Part shown: positions 52,450 through 61,349 of the stretch, in pieces
Layout: the number at the start of each line of letters is the position of its first letter
How positions within the stretch are numbered: the first letter of the stretch is position 1
Assembly: GCA_016709225.1 (NCBI GenBank)
Contig: JADJEE010000001.1
Coordinates: 806,001 to 870,000, forward strand
From: Deltaproteobacteria bacterium
GTDB taxonomy: Bacteria; Myxococcota_A; Polyangia; Nannocystales; Nannocystaceae
Length of the DNA stretch: 64,000 nucleotides
Direction of reading: 5' to 3'
Made by a program: the position numbers and the translations under genes
Notes under the pieces: model-generated
The model's database searches: none
Told to the model about the DNA's origin: nothing
Seen by the model: only the letters and a program-made list of their open reading frames with translations

Positions 52450-52949
52450 TGAAGGACAAGAGCACCGCGGCGATCCTCGCGCTCTTCATGGGCGGCCTGG
52501 GCGTGCACAAGTTCTATCTCGGGCGCATCGGCTCCGGGATCGTCTACCTGCTGTTCAGCCTCACCTTCATCCCGGCGGTGCTGGGACTGATCGACTTCTT
52601 CATCTTGGCGCTGATGGATCCCGACGAGTTCAATCGCCGCTACAACGGCACTGCGCTGGGTCCGAGTCCGCTGGTCTTCAACGTGCTGCCGCCCGCGATG
52701 GGCTATCCCTACCCGCCGCCGGGCTACCCGCCGCCGGGCTATCCACCGCCGGGCTATCCACCGCCGGGCTATCCGCCGCACGGCCATCCGCCCCAGGCGG
52801 CGCCCGCGGCCGCGCCGACGGTGGCGCCACGGACCGCCGACGAGCTCGCGCGCGAGCTCGAGAAGCTCAACGAACTGCGGATCGCGGGCCTGCTCACCGA
52901 CGACGAGTTCAACGCGCAGAAGCAGAAGCTGCTCGCGGCGATGGGATGA
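52449..52949 (+). CDS. TM2-domain protein with Pro-Gly-Tyr repeats and SHOCT-like C-terminus
   Basis: 166 residues. Residues 1-60 are a TM2 domain (MKDKSTAAILALFMGGLGVH, KFYLGRIGSGIVYLLFSLTF) with two membrane helices and the usual lysine-rich start. A linker of five YPPPG-type repeats follows (about 88-112). A short helical SHOCT-like end closes it (ELARELEKLNELRIAGLLTD, DEFNAQKQKLLAAMG). The ATG at 52449 has GAGGG upstream; an ATG two codons earlier exists. Function of TM2 proteins in bacteria is not established; membrane tethering is likely. Confidence 0.88.
   Translation: MKDKSTAAILALFMGGLGVHKFYLGRIGSGIVYLLFSLTFIPAVLGLIDFFILALMDPDEFNRRYNGTALGPSPLVFNVLPPAMGYPYPPPGYPPPGYPPPGYPPPGYPPHGHPPQAAPAAAPTVAPRTADELARELEKLNELRIAGLLTDDEFNAQKQKLLAAMG
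52710..52784 (+). repeat. 15-bp tandem repeat encoding YPPPG
   Basis: Five consecutive 15-bp units (52710, 52725, 52740, 52755, 52770), the last diverged to YPPHG. Units 1 and 2 are identical and units 3 and 4 are identical, which points to recent stepwise duplication. Confidence 0.9.
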
Positions 52950-54244
52950 GTCGGTGGTCGCGACGACGCGTGCTCGCGGGTGCCGCGGGTTTCGCGACGG
53001 TGGCGTGCGGCCGCCCGCGGACGGCCGCGGGGCCGCGCGCACCGTCGGCGCCCGTCGTCACCGCGCCGCCCGACGCGAGCGAGCCCGATGCCTTCGCGGC
53101 GCTGCACGGGCGCTGTGACGGCATCGCGGCCCCCGATGCGCTCGAGTGGTCGGGCCATCGCGACGCGGTCTGCGAGCGCATGGCTGCGGCCGGCGCCGAC
53201 GCCGTCGCGGTCGAGCCTGGCGCCGCTGCGGTGTACCTCGCGGGCTTGTCGTGGGGTCGATCCGAGCGGCCGCTGCTGTTGATCCTGCGGGCCGATCGCA
53301 GCGCGTTCGTGCTGTGTCCCGCGTTCGAGCAACGATCGGTCGCCGAGCGCTGCGCGGAGCTGCCGTTGGTGCCCTGGCGAGAGCACGAAGATCCGTTCGC
53401 GGTCGCCCTCCGTCACGCGCCGTGGCTGGCGCGGGCCCAGCTCGCGATCGAGCCCAGCATGCGCGCGTTCGTGGTGGCGGGCATTCGCCGCGCCTGCCCA
53501 CAGGCGCAGCTGCGCGACGACGATGTGATCGGTCCGGTGCGCCTGCACAAGCAACCCGCCGAGCTCGCGCGTCTGCGTCGCGCCAACGAGGCCACCCAGG
53601 CGGCGATCGCCGCGGTCGCCGAGCGCGTGCGCGTGGGCGTGCAGGAGTCGCAGGTGGCGGCCTGGATGCACGCGGCGTTGGTCGCCGCCGGCCTCACCGA
53701 CCCGTGGGCGTTGGCACTGGTCGGTCCGAACGCGTCGTTTCCCCACGGTAGCGGCGCGACCCGGTCGGTCGCCGCCGGCGACGTGGTGCTGGTCGACACC
53801 GGCGCGTCGCTGCACGGCTACCGCTCGGACATCACGCGGACGTGGGTGGTCGGCGAGCCCAGCGATGCGCTGGCGCGCGCGTATGCGGCGGCCAGCGCCG
53901 CGCAGCGTGCCGCGCTGGCCACGATCCGCCCCGGCGTGACCGCGGCCAGCGTCGACGCTGCCGCGCGCGCGGGGATGCTCGAAGCCGGCTACGGCGGTGA
54001 CGATCGCTACTTCACGCACCGGCTCGGCCACGGCATCGGGCTCGAGGTCCACGAGCCGCCGTACCTGGTCGGCGGCAACCAGCAGGTGCTCGCGGTCGGC
54101 ATGACGATGTCCGACGAACCCGGCATCTACGTGCCCGGCAGCTTCGGCGTGCGCACCGAGGACATCGTGCTCGTCACCGCCGACGGCGTCGACGTGTTCG
54201 GCGAGCTCGCGCCGCCGCAGCTCGACGTGCGCCCGACTGCGTGA
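52946..54244 (+). CDS. Exported M24 metallopeptidase (Xaa-Pro aminopeptidase type)
   Basis: 432 residues. Twin-arginine signal (SRRRVLAGAAGFATVAC) that also ends in a lipobox-like Cys, so probably a Tat-exported lipoprotein. N-terminal creatinase-like domain about 60-190. Catalytic pita-bread domain about 195-420 with all five metal ligands: Asp in VLVDTGASLHGYRSD (two), His in GHGIGLEVHE, Glu in SDEPGIYVPG, Glu in VRTEDIVLV. It would release N-terminal residues next to proline in the periplasm. ATG overlaps the TM2 gene stop. Confidence 0.92.
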   Translation: MSRWSRRRVLAGAAGFATVACGRPRTAAGPRAPSAPVVTAPPDASEPDAFAALHGRCDGIAAPDALEWSGHRDAVCERMAAAGADAVAVEPGAAAVYLAGLSWGRSERPLLLILRADRSAFVLCPAFEQRSVAERCAELPLVPWREHEDPFAVALRHAPWLARAQLAIEPSMRAFVVAGIRRACPQAQLRDDDVIGPVRLHKQPAELARLRRANEATQAAIAAVAERVRVGVQESQVAAWMHAALVAAGLTDPWALALVGPNASFPHGSGATRSVAAGDVVLVDTGASLHGYRSDITRTWVVGEPSDALARAYAAASAAQRAALATIRPGVTAASVDAAARAGMLEAGYGGDDRYFTHRLGHGIGLEVHEPPYLVGGNQQVLAVGMTMSDEPGIYVPGSFGVRTEDIVLVTADGVDVFGELAPPQLDVRPTA

Positions 54245-54267
54245 GGCCGGCCGGCGTCAGGCCGGCC
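54245..54267. terminator. Bidirectional hairpin between convergent genes
   Basis: GGCCGGCC (54245-54252), a 7-base loop, GGCCGGCC (54260-54267): since GGCCGGCC is its own complement this is a perfect 8-bp GC stem. It spans the 12-base gap between the stops of the M24 gene (plus) and the EXPERA-like gene (minus), the natural place for a shared terminator. No T-run on either side. Confidence 0.5.
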
Positions 54268-54721
54268 GCGTGCGCCACCACAGCGCCACCGGCAGCGCGC
54301 AGTACGGCGCGTAGATGAGTGCGAACACCAGCTTGTCGGGCGGTGGCAGCTCGCCGAACAGCTCGACCCAGACGTGCACGACCATCGAGTAGAGCATCGC
54401 CACCATGTAGATCCGCGCGGCGCCGTGCAGCCGCGGATCGCCGCGACGCAGGGCGCGGGCCGCCCACAGGTAGAACGGCCCCATCACGAATGCGGAGATG
54501 CCGGACATCACGCGCAGGAATTGGGGATTGGCGGCGACCAGCGGATCCCAGCGCACGCCGAACCAATGCAGCGCACGGCCGAACGGGTCGACGCTGTCGG
54601 GCGCGACGAGGTCCATCGCGGCCGCGCGATCGAACAGCAACGAGGTGGCCGCGAACGACAGCAGCGTGAGCAGCAGGATCGCGTCGAGGCCGGTGTGGCG
54701 TGGGGGGGCGCCCGCGGACAT
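54257..54721 (-). CDS. Small polytopic membrane protein, EXPERA/TMEM97-like
   Basis: 154 residues with four predicted membrane helices (DAILLLTLLSFAATSLLFDR; FLRVMSGISAFVMGPFYLWA; RIYMVAMLYSMVVHVWVELF; KLVFALIYAPYCALPVALWW). Helix spacing and polar positions (Glu in VWVELFGE, Tyr in IYAPYCALP) resemble the EXPERA domain of TMEM97/emopamil-binding-type proteins; this is a resemblance, not a proof. The start could be the GTG at 54739, which overlaps the preceding stop. Co-transcribed with the lipoprotein gene upstream. Confidence 0.65.
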   Translation of the reverse strand: MSAGAPPRHTGLDAILLLTLLSFAATSLLFDRAAAMDLVAPDSVDPFGRALHWFGVRWDPLVAANPQFLRVMSGISAFVMGPFYLWAARALRRGDPRLHGAARIYMVAMLYSMVVHVWVELFGELPPPDKLVFALIYAPYCALPVALWWRTRPA

Positions 54722-54735
54722 CGACGGCGATGGTG

Positions 54736-55917
54736 TCACGGCTTGGGCAGTGCGACCAGGGTCAGGCCCTCGCGTCCGGTGTCCTTGACCAACGCGCCCT
54801 CGAGATCGGCGTAGCGCAGCATCGGGTTGCGCGAGCGATTCTTGTGGTTGTCGGAGAGGCGGGTCTGGAAGTCCTGCAGCGGCTGGACCTGGTAGGCCCA
54901 CAGATCGGCGTGGACCCACTTCTTGTTGTAGATCGTGCGCAGCACCCTCGAGTCGGCGTCGGCCGGCAACGACTCGATGTTCGCGACGAAGTCGTCGGTG
55001 TACTTGAAGTACTCCTCGGCGTTGCTCATGTAGAGCGTGCGCACGGTGACGCCGAGCGACTTGCACACCGCGCCGACGGTGCGCAGGCTGTGATTGCCGG
55101 CGAGGTTGCCCGGCATCATGCGCACGCGTCCGGTCTGGTACATCGCACGCACGTGGGCGTAGAGTTCGGGGTCCGACAACCAGCTCACCGGCTCGCCCTG
55201 CTGCTTGCGGGCGATGACCCGCTCGAGGTGGCGGTAGACGGTCTCGCGCGCGGTCGCGAAGCCGCGCAGGATCCGGCTCTGGGCCTTCTCGCCCTCGGCC
55301 GCGAATGCGTCCTCGAGCAGCTTGCGGGTCTCGGCCTCGTGGCTGGCGTGCCACGCATCGACCAGCGCGCGCGGTTGGTCGTGGGCCTGCACCAACACCT
55401 CGTACATGCGCTGCAGGTCGACCACGCGATAGTCGATGTCGAGCAGGAACGCGTACTCGGCCTTCATCACCGCCATCATGGTGAAGTTCATGTCCGAGCC
55501 CACGCCGATGTACGCACCACCCTTGTCGCGGATGTACTCGAAGTAGAGATCGTGCCGCGTCTCGTTGCTCTGCACGTAGTGGATGTCGACGGGGATCGGC
55601 GCGTCGGCCTCGCCGTCGAGGAAGCTGCGCCGCGCGGCATCGTCGAGCTTGGTCAGCTTCGCGGGTCCGAAGGTCTCGCCGGCCGCGACCGGCGGCGTCG
55701 ACGGGGTGGCCGCGGCCGCGGCGTTGGTGTCGGCGTGGACCGTCGCGCCCGCGGCGGCGGCGGGATCACCTGCGGGGTCGGCCTTGCCGGCGTTTCCCCC
55801 GGGGGTCGGGGACGCGGGGCTCTGCACGCCGGGATCGGCGGTCGCGGGATCGCGGCACGCGGCCGCAGCGAGCAGGGAGGCGAGGACCAGACGGGCGTGT
55901 CGGCGGGCGCGGGCCAT
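54736..55917 (-). CDS. Lipoprotein with possible nucleotide/SAM-binding fold, function unknown
   Basis: 393 residues from the ATG at 55917. Signal peptide with lipobox LAAAAC, a 60-residue Ala/Pro/Asp linker, then a globular domain of about 300 residues. Its strand-turn pattern GGAYIGVGSDMNFTMMAVMK, EYAFLLDIDYRVVDLQRMYE, GNLAGNHSLRTVGAVCKSLG and RTLYMSNAEEYFKYTDDF looks like a Rossmann-type methyltransferase core (Gly-rich loop, acidic strand end). I cannot name the family with certainty. The shorter start is favoured because a -10-like element overlaps the alternative start at 55932. Confidence 0.75.
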   Translation of the reverse strand: MARARRHARLVLASLLAAAACRDPATADPGVQSPASPTPGGNAGKADPAGDPAAAAGATVHADTNAAAAATPSTPPVAAGETFGPAKLTKLDDAARRSFLDGEADAPIPVDIHYVQSNETRHDLYFEYIRDKGGAYIGVGSDMNFTMMAVMKAEYAFLLDIDYRVVDLQRMYEVLVQAHDQPRALVDAWHASHEAETRKLLEDAFAAEGEKAQSRILRGFATARETVYRHLERVIARKQQGEPVSWLSDPELYAHVRAMYQTGRVRMMPGNLAGNHSLRTVGAVCKSLGVTVRTLYMSNAEEYFKYTDDFVANIESLPADADSRVLRTIYNKKWVHADLWAYQVQPLQDFQTRLSDNHKNRSRNPMLRYADLEGALVKDTGREGLTLVALPKP

Positions 55918-55931
55918 GGGGATCGCCGCCA

Positions 55932-55937
55932 CTTATG
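55932..55937 (-). promoter_or_regulatory. -10-like element (CATAAG) of the 55.9-kb lipoprotein gene
   Basis: Minus strand GGCATAAGTGG; CATAAG matches 4/6 of TATAAT. Predicted +1 near 55925, eight bases before the ATG at 55917. A longer reading of the gene would place its start codon inside this element, so it helps decide the start. Confidence 0.4.
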
Positions 55938-56012
55938 CCACGGGCGCGAGGTCGGCCCAGCTTTTCGCGCGGGGCGAGCTCGCAGGGGGCTTGCGCATCG
56001 GCGGGGGTCAAC

Positions 56013-56022
56013 CCAATATTGG
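56013..56022. promoter_or_regulatory. AT-centred palindrome in divergent intergenic region, possible operator
   Basis: CCAATATTGG is a perfect 10-bp palindrome with a six-base A/T core, conspicuous in this very GC-rich sequence. It lies in the 259-base region between the divergent lipoprotein gene and the ABC operon, about 155 bases before the ABC ATP-binding gene. Confidence 0.35.
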
Positions 56023-56176
56023 CCCGCGCCAGTCCCACTGCGCTTCATGCGCATCGTTCGACGGAACCGCTGCGGTCCCCCCGAGAACGCATGACCCGAG
56101 CCGACGGCGACCTCTGATCGCCAGGGCTCGGTCGACGCCTGCGGCCCACGCGGGCTGGCCCACCCGAGGAGGGGCG

Positions 56177-56932
56177 ATGAGCGAATCGGACAGCGTGCGG
56201 CCGGTGACGATCCGAGCCGAATCGATCTCGAAATCCTACGGCGGCTTCGCTGCGCTCAGCCAGGTCTCGTTCGAGGTCCGCAAGGGCACCGTGGCGGCGT
56301 TCCTGGGCGTGAACGGGGCGGGCAAGTCGACCACGATGCGGATCCTGACCGGCTACCTCGCGCCGACCTCGGGTCGCGCGCGGGTGTTGGATCACGACCC
56401 CACCAACCACGAGGCGCGTCTCGAGCTGGCGCGGCGCCTGGGCTACCTGCCCGAGAGCGGCCCGCTGTATCGCGACATGACGCCGGCCGAGTCGCTGCAG
56501 TTCTTCGTCGACCTGCGCGGCATCAGCGATGGTGCGCGGGCCATCGACCGTGCGGTCGAGCGCTGCGCGATCGGTAGCGTGCTGCACAAGCCCATCCACA
56601 AGCTCTCGAAGGGTTATCGCCAGCGCGTCGGCATGGCCCAGGCGCTGCTGCACGACCCCGAGGTGCTCATCCTCGACGAGCCCACCAGCGGCCTCGACCC
56701 GCTGCAGATCCGCGACGTGCGCGCGCTGATCCGCGAGCTCGGCCAGGACAAGACCATCCTGCTCTCGACCCACATCCTGCAGGAGGTCGACGCGGTCGCC
56801 GACACCGTCGTGATGATCCACGACGGTCGCATCGTGTTCACCGGCACCAAGGACGAGCTGGTCGCCGGCGGCAGCATCGAAGTCCGCTTCCACGAGCTCA
56901 CCGGCAGCAAGCCTGCGAAGGAGGTGGCGTGA
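56177..56932 (+). CDS. ABC transporter ATP-binding protein, GldA-like
   Basis: 251 residues. Walker A GVNGAGKSTTMRILTGYLAP (about residue 48), Q-loop region LGYLPESGPLYRDMTPAES, signature KLSKGYRQRVGMAQALL, Walker B VLILDEPTSGLDPLQ and switch His in LLSTHILQEVD are all present. This is the ABC-2/GldA branch. GAGGAGGGG precedes the ATG. The next genes are the matching permease, a GldG-like protein and a DUF4340 protein, all overlapping or closely spaced. Confidence 0.93.
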   Translation: MSESDSVRPVTIRAESISKSYGGFAALSQVSFEVRKGTVAAFLGVNGAGKSTTMRILTGYLAPTSGRARVLDHDPTNHEARLELARRLGYLPESGPLYRDMTPAESLQFFVDLRGISDGARAIDRAVERCAIGSVLHKPIHKLSKGYRQRVGMAQALLHDPEVLILDEPTSGLDPLQIRDVRALIRELGQDKTILLSTHILQEVDAVADTVVMIHDGRIVFTGTKDELVAGGSIEVRFHELTGSKPAKEVA

Positions 56933-57828
56933 TGCTCGGCATCGACACCCGCGCCGTGATGGCCATCGTCCGCAAGGACCTGCGTCAGTACCTCGGCAAC
57001 CCCACCGGCTACGTGTTCCTCACGCTGTTCATCGCGACCACTGCGGCGGCGGCGTTCATGCAGGAGGGCTTCTTCGCCCGCAACCTCGCCGACCTCGCCG
57101 AGCTGAACAAGATGATGCCGGCGATCCTCATGTTCTTCGTGCCCGCGGTGACGATGGGCGCGTGGAGCGACGAGCGACGCGGCGGCACCGACGAGATCCT
57201 GCTGACCGCACCCGTGCGCGACCTCGAGGTCGTGCTCGGCAAGTACCTCGGCGTGCTGGGCATGTTCACGGTCTCGCTGGGCTTCTCGGTCGCGCACGTG
57301 TTCGTGCTGTCGTACCTGGGCGACCCCGACCCCGGCCTGATGTTCTCGACCTACCTGGGCTACTGGCTCATGGGCGCACTGTTCTGCGGTGTCGGCCTGC
57401 TGGCGTCGATGTTCACCTCGAATGCCACGGTCGCGTTCATCCTCGGTGCGCTCGGCTGCGCCGGGTTGGTGTTCGCGGGCAGCGAGCCGTGGGCCGCGGG
57501 CATGCTCGGCACCGTGGTCCTCGGTCTGTCGTTCGCGCTGGTGGTCTTCGTGCTGCGCGCCGGCGACCTCGCCGAGGCGGCGTTCGCCGGGGGCCTGGGC
57601 GCGGTGGTGGGGCTGGCGTTCTGGCTGCCGTCGCTGATGCCTTGGCTGCACGACGACGACGGCGGCAAGAACCGCTTCGTCGAGGTCTTCGAGTCGCTCG
57701 CGGTCGATCGCCACTTCGCCAGCTTTGGCGAGGGCATCGTGCGCCTGGGCGATGCGGTCTACTTCCTGGGCGGCACCGCGGTGCTGCTCTACCTCTGCAG
57801 CTTCCTGCTCGGAAGGAGGCACTGGTAG
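56932..57828 (+). CDS. ABC-2 type permease, GldF-like
   Basis: 298 residues with about six membrane helices (GYVFLTLFIATTAAAAFMQE; MMPAILMFFVPAVTMGAWSD; LGVLGMFTVSLGFSVAHVFV; LVFAGSEPWAAGMLGTVVLG; GGTAVLLYLCSFLLGRRHW at the end). The DERRGGTDEILLTAPVRDLE loop after helix 2 is characteristic of GldF/NatB-type permeases. The ATG overlaps the ATPase stop as TGATG. Confidence 0.9.
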   Translation: MLGIDTRAVMAIVRKDLRQYLGNPTGYVFLTLFIATTAAAAFMQEGFFARNLADLAELNKMMPAILMFFVPAVTMGAWSDERRGGTDEILLTAPVRDLEVVLGKYLGVLGMFTVSLGFSVAHVFVLSYLGDPDPGLMFSTYLGYWLMGALFCGVGLLASMFTSNATVAFILGALGCAGLVFAGSEPWAAGMLGTVVLGLSFALVVFVLRAGDLAEAAFAGGLGAVVGLAFWLPSLMPWLHDDDGGKNRFVEVFESLAVDRHFASFGEGIVRLGDAVYFLGGTAVLLYLCSFLLGRRHW

Positions 57829-57830
57829 TC

Positions 57831-59846
57831 ATGCCACTGTCGCCACGCAATCATCGACTCATCCGCTTCGGCGCGCTGGCCATGACGGTCGCCTCGCTGG
57901 GCTACGCCACCACCCGCGCGCGCACGCGCGCCGACGTCACCTCGGAGCAGCTGTCGCGGCTGACCCCGGCGACCGAGGAACTCATCCGCAGCATCTCGAG
58001 CGAGCGTCCCGTGGTCGTGCACGCGTTCGTGAGCGCCGAGGTTCCGCGCGAGTACGTCGAGGTCCGTCTGCGGCTGATGAACCTGCTGCGCGAGATGGAG
58101 GCCCAGGGCGGTGCCGGCCTCACCGTGCGCATCGTCGAGCCCGACCTCTACTCCCCCGAGGCCGAGGAGGCCATGGAGAAGTGGAACATCATGCCGCGGC
58201 CGCTGGTGGACCGCGAGGGCGGGCGCATGGAGGAGATGGAGACCTTCCTCGGGCTCGCGTTCGTGTCGGGCCCGCGCGAGGAGGTGGTGCCGTTTCTCGA
58301 TCGCGGTCTGAGCGTCGAGTACGAGATCGCCCGCGCGTTGCGGGTGGTCACGCAGGACAAGAAGAAGGTCGTCGGCATCCTGCGCACCGACGCGACCATC
58401 ATGGGCAACTTCGACCTGCAGGCGCGCTCGCAGCAGCCCGCGTGGCGCATCGTCGACGAGCTGCGCAAGCAGTACGAGATCCGCTCGATCAACCCCAAGC
58501 AACCGGTGCCCGAGGACATCGATCTGCTGTTCGTGCCGCAGCTGCCGAGCTGCGCCGCCGACGAGCTCGACACCGTGCGGGCCTACGTCGACGCGGGGCG
58601 CCCCGCGCTGCTCACGGTCGATCCGTTCCCGCTGTTCGACGTGCGCACCTCGCCGACCGAGGAGAAGCTGCCACCGCCCGGGCAAGGTGGCGGCGGCATG
58701 TTCGGCGGCGGCGGTGGTCCGCCGGCGGAGCCCAAGGGCGACTACCTCGGCTTCCTGCGCGACATCGGCGTGCAGTGGCAGGCCGACGAGATCATCTCGG
58801 ACACCTACAACCCGCACCCGACCCTCGAGAAGGTGCCGCCGCAGATCGTCTTTGTCGGGCCGCGCCCCGACGGCAGCAACAGCCTCACCGGCCGTGATCC
58901 GACCGTCGACGGCCTGCACGAGATCGTGATGATGTTCGGCGGCGAGCTGCAGGCCGCGCCCGGCTGGCAGGACAAGTTCACGCCGCTGCTCGAAGTCGGT
59001 GCCACCTCGGGCTCGGCGTTGTTCGACGCGATGGTGCAGCGGCACCCGCTGTTCGGCATCCAGGGGCCGGTGCCGCCGCGACCGGGCGTGCTCGACGACG
59101 GTCGGCAGATGATGACGCCGCCCGACGGCAAGCCCAAGGTCATGGCCGCGCGCATCAAGGGCGGCGGCGACGGCGAGAAGAAGGACAAGAACGTCATCGT
59201 CATCGCCGACCTCGACCTGTTCGGGAACAACTTCTACGCGATGCACGAGCGCGGCGGTGACGTCGACGCCGACGGTCTCGACGATGTCCGCTTCGACAAC
59301 GTCACGTTCCTGCTGAACGCGGTCGACAGCCTGGTCGGCGACGACCGCTTCATCGAGCTGCGCAAGCGCAAGGCGAGCTATCGCCGGCTCACCACCGTCG
59401 ACAACCTCAAGAAAGAGGAACGCGACGAGCGCGAGAAGCAGACCGAGGCCGCCAACAAGTCGGCCGAGGCCGAGCTGGAGGAGGCCAAGAAGTCGCTGGA
59501 GGCGGCGGTCGACGCCATCGAGCAGCGCACCGACCTCGACGACACCACCAAGGCGATCATGCTCAAGAGCGCCGAGCAGGCCGAGAACCGCCGCCTGCAG
59601 GCGCGTCAGGAATCGATCGAGCGCGAGAAGGCCAAGGCCGTCGGCAAGGTCGAGACCCGCTATCAACGCAAGTCGCGCGAGATCGAGGACCGCATCCGCA
59701 TCGCGTCGGTGCTGCTGCCGCCGATCCCGGCGCTGTTGCTGGGCGGCTTCATCTACCTGCGCAAGCGCAGGCGCGAGCACGACACCATCCCGCAGAGCCG
59801 CCGTACCGGTGGCACCACGGGTGCGCAGGAAGGAAAGGCCACATGA
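57831..59846 (+). CDS. GldG-like ABC transporter auxiliary protein
   Basis: 671 residues. N-terminal membrane helix (LIRFGALAMTVASLGYATT), a large periplasmic domain with GldG features (ATEELIRSISSERPVVVHAF, LMNLLREMEAQGGAGLTVRI, LLFVPQLPSCAADELDTVRA, AYVDAGRPALLTVDPFPLFD) and a Gly-rich insertion (GQGGGGMFGGGGGPP). A charged coiled coil (about 540-640) and a C-terminal membrane helix (IASVLLPPIPALLLGGFIYL) complete it. GGAAGGAGG precedes the ATG at 57831. In Bacteroidota GldFG belong to the gliding machinery; elsewhere this family is found in organisms that do not use that machinery, so a gliding role is not implied. Confidence 0.88.
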   Translation: MPLSPRNHRLIRFGALAMTVASLGYATTRARTRADVTSEQLSRLTPATEELIRSISSERPVVVHAFVSAEVPREYVEVRLRLMNLLREMEAQGGAGLTVRIVEPDLYSPEAEEAMEKWNIMPRPLVDREGGRMEEMETFLGLAFVSGPREEVVPFLDRGLSVEYEIARALRVVTQDKKKVVGILRTDATIMGNFDLQARSQQPAWRIVDELRKQYEIRSINPKQPVPEDIDLLFVPQLPSCAADELDTVRAYVDAGRPALLTVDPFPLFDVRTSPTEEKLPPPGQGGGGMFGGGGGPPAEPKGDYLGFLRDIGVQWQADEIISDTYNPHPTLEKVPPQIVFVGPRPDGSNSLTGRDPTVDGLHEIVMMFGGELQAAPGWQDKFTPLLEVGATSGSALFDAMVQRHPLFGIQGPVPPRPGVLDDGRQMMTPPDGKPKVMAARIKGGGDGEKKDKNVIVIADLDLFGNNFYAMHERGGDVDADGLDDVRFDNVTFLLNAVDSLVGDDRFIELRKRKASYRRLTTVDNLKKEERDEREKQTEAANKSAEAELEEAKKSLEAAVDAIEQRTDLDDTTKAIMLKSAEQAENRRLQARQESIEREKAKAVGKVETRYQRKSREIEDRIRIASVLLPPIPALLLGGFIYLRKRRREHDTIPQSRRTGGTTGAQEGKAT

Positions 59847-61312
59847 ACCGCGGAACCGTCATCATGGTCGCGCTGGCGCTGGGCTCCGCCGCGCTGGCGT
59901 GGAGCATGCGTCCGCAGGAGGTCGCCGCGGGCGCCTACGAGGACACCGGCGAGCTGCTGGCGCCGGGCTTCACCGACCCAACCCTCGCGACCTCGCTCGA
60001 GGTCGTCACGTGGGACGAGAAGTCGGCCAAGGTCGTGCGCTTCGCGGTCGAGCAGAAGCAGGGCCGCTGGGTCATCCCCAGCCACAACGACTACCCCGCC
60101 GACGGCACCGAGCGCATGGGCAAGGCCGCGGCCTCGTTCATCGACGTCAAGAAAGACCTCTACTACGGCGACAACGCGGCCGAGCAGGGCAGCTTCGGCG
60201 TGCTCGACCCCGCCGGCGCCGACGGCAAGGGCGACGAGCGCGGCCAGCACATCACCATCAAGGACGCCTCGGGCGCGACCCTGGTCGACGTCATCGTCGG
60301 CAAGCAGATCCCCGAGAAGCAGGGCTTCTACTACCTGCGCGCGCCGTCCGAGAAGCGGGTCTACGGCGCCAAGCTCGAGCTCGACATCTCGACCAATTTC
60401 ACCGACTGGATCGAGAAGGACCTCCTGCACGTCGAGCGCGACGAGGTCGTGACCATGTTCTACGACCCGTACACGGTCGACGAGCAGGCCGGTCAGGTCA
60501 TCGGCAGCAAGCCGATCCAGGCCGAGCTCGAGCAGGTCGACGGCAAGGACGAGTGGGTCGCATCCGCCGGCGTCGAGGTGCCCGAGGGCAAGCTCCTCGA
60601 TCCCGCGAAGGTGAAACAGATCGTCACCGCGATCGCGAACATCAAGATCGTCGGCGTGCGCCCGCGGCCCGAGCAGCTGACGCCGGGCAAGATGCAGCTC
60701 ACGCCGCAGATGCAGCAGGTGCTGCAGTCCAAGGGCTTCTTCCTCGCGCCGACCGGCGGCGGTGGGGCCCGACTGATGGGCAACGAGGGCGAGGCCCGCG
60801 TGGTCACGAAGGACGGCGTGGTCTACAGCCTGTACTTCGGCGAGGTCACCTACGACTCGGGGCTGGCGCTCACCGCCGGCGCCGAGGAGGAGGGCGCCGA
60901 GCCGGCGCCGGTGATGGAGGGCGAGGACCCCGAGGACAAGAAGACCGCCAACCGCTACATGTTCGTCGACGTCAGCTACGACCCGTCGATGGACAAGCAG
61001 GGCGGCGCGCCCGAGCCGGCCGCCGAGGGCGAGGACGCGGCCAAGAAGCTGCACGGCCAGGCGCGCGCGCAGCAGCTACAGGAGCGCTTCGGCAGCTGGT
61101 TCTACGTGATCCCCGACATGAGCTACAAGCAGGTGCACAAGGAGCGCACCGAGCTGTGGAAGGCCGCGCCGGCACCGAAGGACGGTGGTAGCGCGCCGAC
61201 CGGCGGCACGCCCGGTGGTGCCCCCACCGGCGGCGACACGCCCGCGAAGCCCAAGCCCGCGCCGAAGCCGGCGCCCAAGGACGACGGCGCAGCGCCGCCG
61301 CCGTCGCCGTAG
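59843..61312 (+). CDS. DUF4340-domain protein
   Basis: 489 residues. N-terminal membrane anchor (GTVIMVALALGSAALAW), then a beta-rich DUF4340 region (VVRFAVEQKQGRWVIPSHND; AASFIDVKKDLYYGDN; ITIKDASGATLVDVIVGKQI; RVYGAKLELDISTNFTDWIE). A Pro/Ala/Lys-rich tail follows. ATG overlaps the GldG-like stop. DUF4340 proteins commonly follow GldG-like genes, so it is probably an accessory periplasmic part of the same transporter. Confidence 0.88.
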   Translation: MNRGTVIMVALALGSAALAWSMRPQEVAAGAYEDTGELLAPGFTDPTLATSLEVVTWDEKSAKVVRFAVEQKQGRWVIPSHNDYPADGTERMGKAAASFIDVKKDLYYGDNAAEQGSFGVLDPAGADGKGDERGQHITIKDASGATLVDVIVGKQIPEKQGFYYLRAPSEKRVYGAKLELDISTNFTDWIEKDLLHVERDEVVTMFYDPYTVDEQAGQVIGSKPIQAELEQVDGKDEWVASAGVEVPEGKLLDPAKVKQIVTAIANIKIVGVRPRPEQLTPGKMQLTPQMQQVLQSKGFFLAPTGGGGARLMGNEGEARVVTKDGVVYSLYFGEVTYDSGLALTAGAEEEGAEPAPVMEGEDPEDKKTANRYMFVDVSYDPSMDKQGGAPEPAAEGEDAAKKLHGQARAQQLQERFGSWFYVIPDMSYKQVHKERTELWKAAPAPKDGGSAPTGGTPGGAPTGGDTPAKPKPAPKPAPKDDGAAPPPSP

Positions 61313-61349
61313 CGCAACCACCGTCGGGCCGCGGCGCGCGTGGTCGTGA

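Noticed and set aside
51144..53042. 632-residue minus-strand open frame
   Set aside because: Runs opposite the membrane and TM2 genes and across a non-coding gap; no recognisable sequence.
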